Shown here piece by piece: positions 4,971 through 5,706 of a stretch of DNA of 5,706 nt. The notes beneath the pieces were generated by a model. It was not told where the DNA came from, made no database searches, and saw nothing but the letters and a program-made list of their open reading frames with translations. Position 1 is the first letter of the stretch. Each line of letters starts with the position of its first letter. The translations under genes and the position numbers were made by a program. The stretch is from the NCBI GenBank assembly GCA_030043175.1, contig JASHYD010000016.1, positions 1 to 5,706 on the forward strand, written 5' to 3'. The DNA is from Xanthobacteraceae bacterium. Its GTDB lineage: Bacteria; Pseudomonadota; Alphaproteobacteria; Rhizobiales; Xanthobacteraceae.

Positions 4971-5706
4971 TCAGCAAACGCCGAGCTTGCGTGTCTCCTC
5001 GCGCATCAAACGATGGATTTCGCGCTCAAGAGCGACGAATGAGAGGTTGGTCCGATCACGGGGATGGGCGAGGTTCACTTCGAAAACTTCCCTGATTGAG
5101 CCGGGCATCGTCCCCATGAGGATAATTTGATTGCTCAAGAATATCGATTCGGTGATGCTGTGAGTGACAAACAGGACCGTCTTGCGACTCTTCTGCCAGA
5201 GCGAGAGCAATTCCTCCTGCAGCGTTTCGCGGGTTTGCGCGTCGACGGCACCGAACGGCTCGTCCATCAATAGAACCGAGGGGCTGTTGGCCAAAGCGCG
5301 AGCAAGGGCAACGCGCTGCTTCATCCCGCCCGAGAGCTGCGAGGGATAGCTTTCCCCATGTTCCGCCAGCCCGACTAGTGCAAGAAAGTGCTTGGCGAGC
5401 GCCTGTTGCTCCGCGCGCGGTCGACGTCGGACCATCGGCCCGAAAGCGACGTTCTCGGCGGCGGTGCGCCAGGGAAACAGCGCATATTCCTGAAAGACCA
5501 CGCCGCGATCGGCTCCTGGTCCGTCGATAGACTTGCCGTCGACAAGAATTTGCCCACGCGTCGGAAAAATAAACCCGGCAACCATGTTCAGCAAGGTCGA
5601 CTTGCCGCAACCGGACGGACCTAGCAGCGACGTAAAGCAGCCCTCTGCAAGCTGCAGCGAGACATCTGCCAGCGCCAGCATGCCGCTATCGTAGATCTTG
5701 GTGACG
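4971..5706 (-). CDS. ABC transporter ATP-binding protein, NitT/TauT class (5' end missing)
   Basis: The ATPase subunit of an ABC importer of the nitrate/sulfonate/taurine family, which powers uptake through a membrane permease with a periplasmic binding protein. Numbering from the Met at 5681: Walker A GPSGCGKST (21-29), Q-loop VVFQEYALFPWRT (61-72), signature LSGGMKQR (116-123), Walker B VLLMDEP (136-142) and H-loop FVTHS (171-175). FQEYALFPWRTAAENV is characteristic of the SsuB/TauB/NrtD group. The frame stays open past 5681 (VTKIYDSG) to the window edge, so Met 5681 is internal and the true start lies beyond 5706; about 244 of an expected 250-270 residues are visible. The permease and binding protein are not in the window. 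The substrate cannot be read from the ATPase. Linkage to two PuuE-like hydrolases suggests a nitrogenous or amide solute, which is inference. Confidence 0.93.
   Translation of the reverse strand, partial: VTKIYDSGMLALADVSLQLAEGCFTSLLGPSGCGKSTLLNMVAGFIFPTRGQILVDGKSIDGPGADRGVVFQEYALFPWRTAAENVAFGPMVRRRPRAEQQALAKHFLALVGLAEHGESYPSQLSGGMKQRVALARALANSPSVLLMDEPFGAVDAQTRETLQEELLSLWQKSRKTVLFVTHSITESIFLSNQIILMGTMPGSIREVFEVNLAHPRDRTNLSFVALEREIHRLMREETRKLGVC

Overview
The window looks like chromosomal or island DNA from a GC-rich alphaproteobacterium, most likely a rhizobium-like lineage such as Bradyrhizobium or Mesorhizobium. This rests on recognisable protein families (a Trb-type TrbI, a DUF2274 protein, and a short helix-turn-helix protein placed before an integrase of the type common in rhizobia) and on GTG starts with GGAGG-type ribosome binding sites. 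No taxon-specific marker is present. Every supported gene is on the minus strand, so transcription runs from high to low coordinates.

Right half (3103-5706): a catabolic-looking cluster. First comes an ABC transporter ATPase of the nitrate/sulfonate/taurine (NitT/TauT) class, whose 5' end lies outside the window. It is followed at short spacing by two paralogous proteins of the polysaccharide-deacetylase (NodB-like) superfamily, closest in character to the PuuE allantoinase/cyclic amidohydrolase branch. All three reading frames are intact. I infer uptake of a small solute, perhaps a nitrogenous or cyclic amide compound, followed by hydrolysis.

Left half (1-2996): the end of a conjugation module and a mobility pair. 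The order along the minus strand is trbI (broken by a frameshift near 2900 and an in-frame amber at 2242-2244), a small secreted-looking 59-aa ORF, a degenerate second copy of the trbI 3' end, an intact DUF2274 gene, an intact small helix-turn-helix (excisionase-like) gene, and a tyrosine integrase that is frameshifted near 275 and runs off the left edge. This resembles the tail of an integrative and conjugative element that has begun to decay. The trb genes normally upstream of trbI (trbG and others) are not present; the deacetylase operon sits about 106 bp from the trbI start.

The most distinctive structure is a pair of imperfect direct repeats of about 111 bp (1450-1560 and 1764-1874). Each contains the trbI 3' end, its stop codon, the following spacer and a Shine-Dalgarno sequence. 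They bracket the 59-aa ORF, so each copy supplies a ribosome binding site to a different downstream gene. I see no CRISPR array, rRNA, tRNA or complete insertion sequence, and no convincing new defence or other system.
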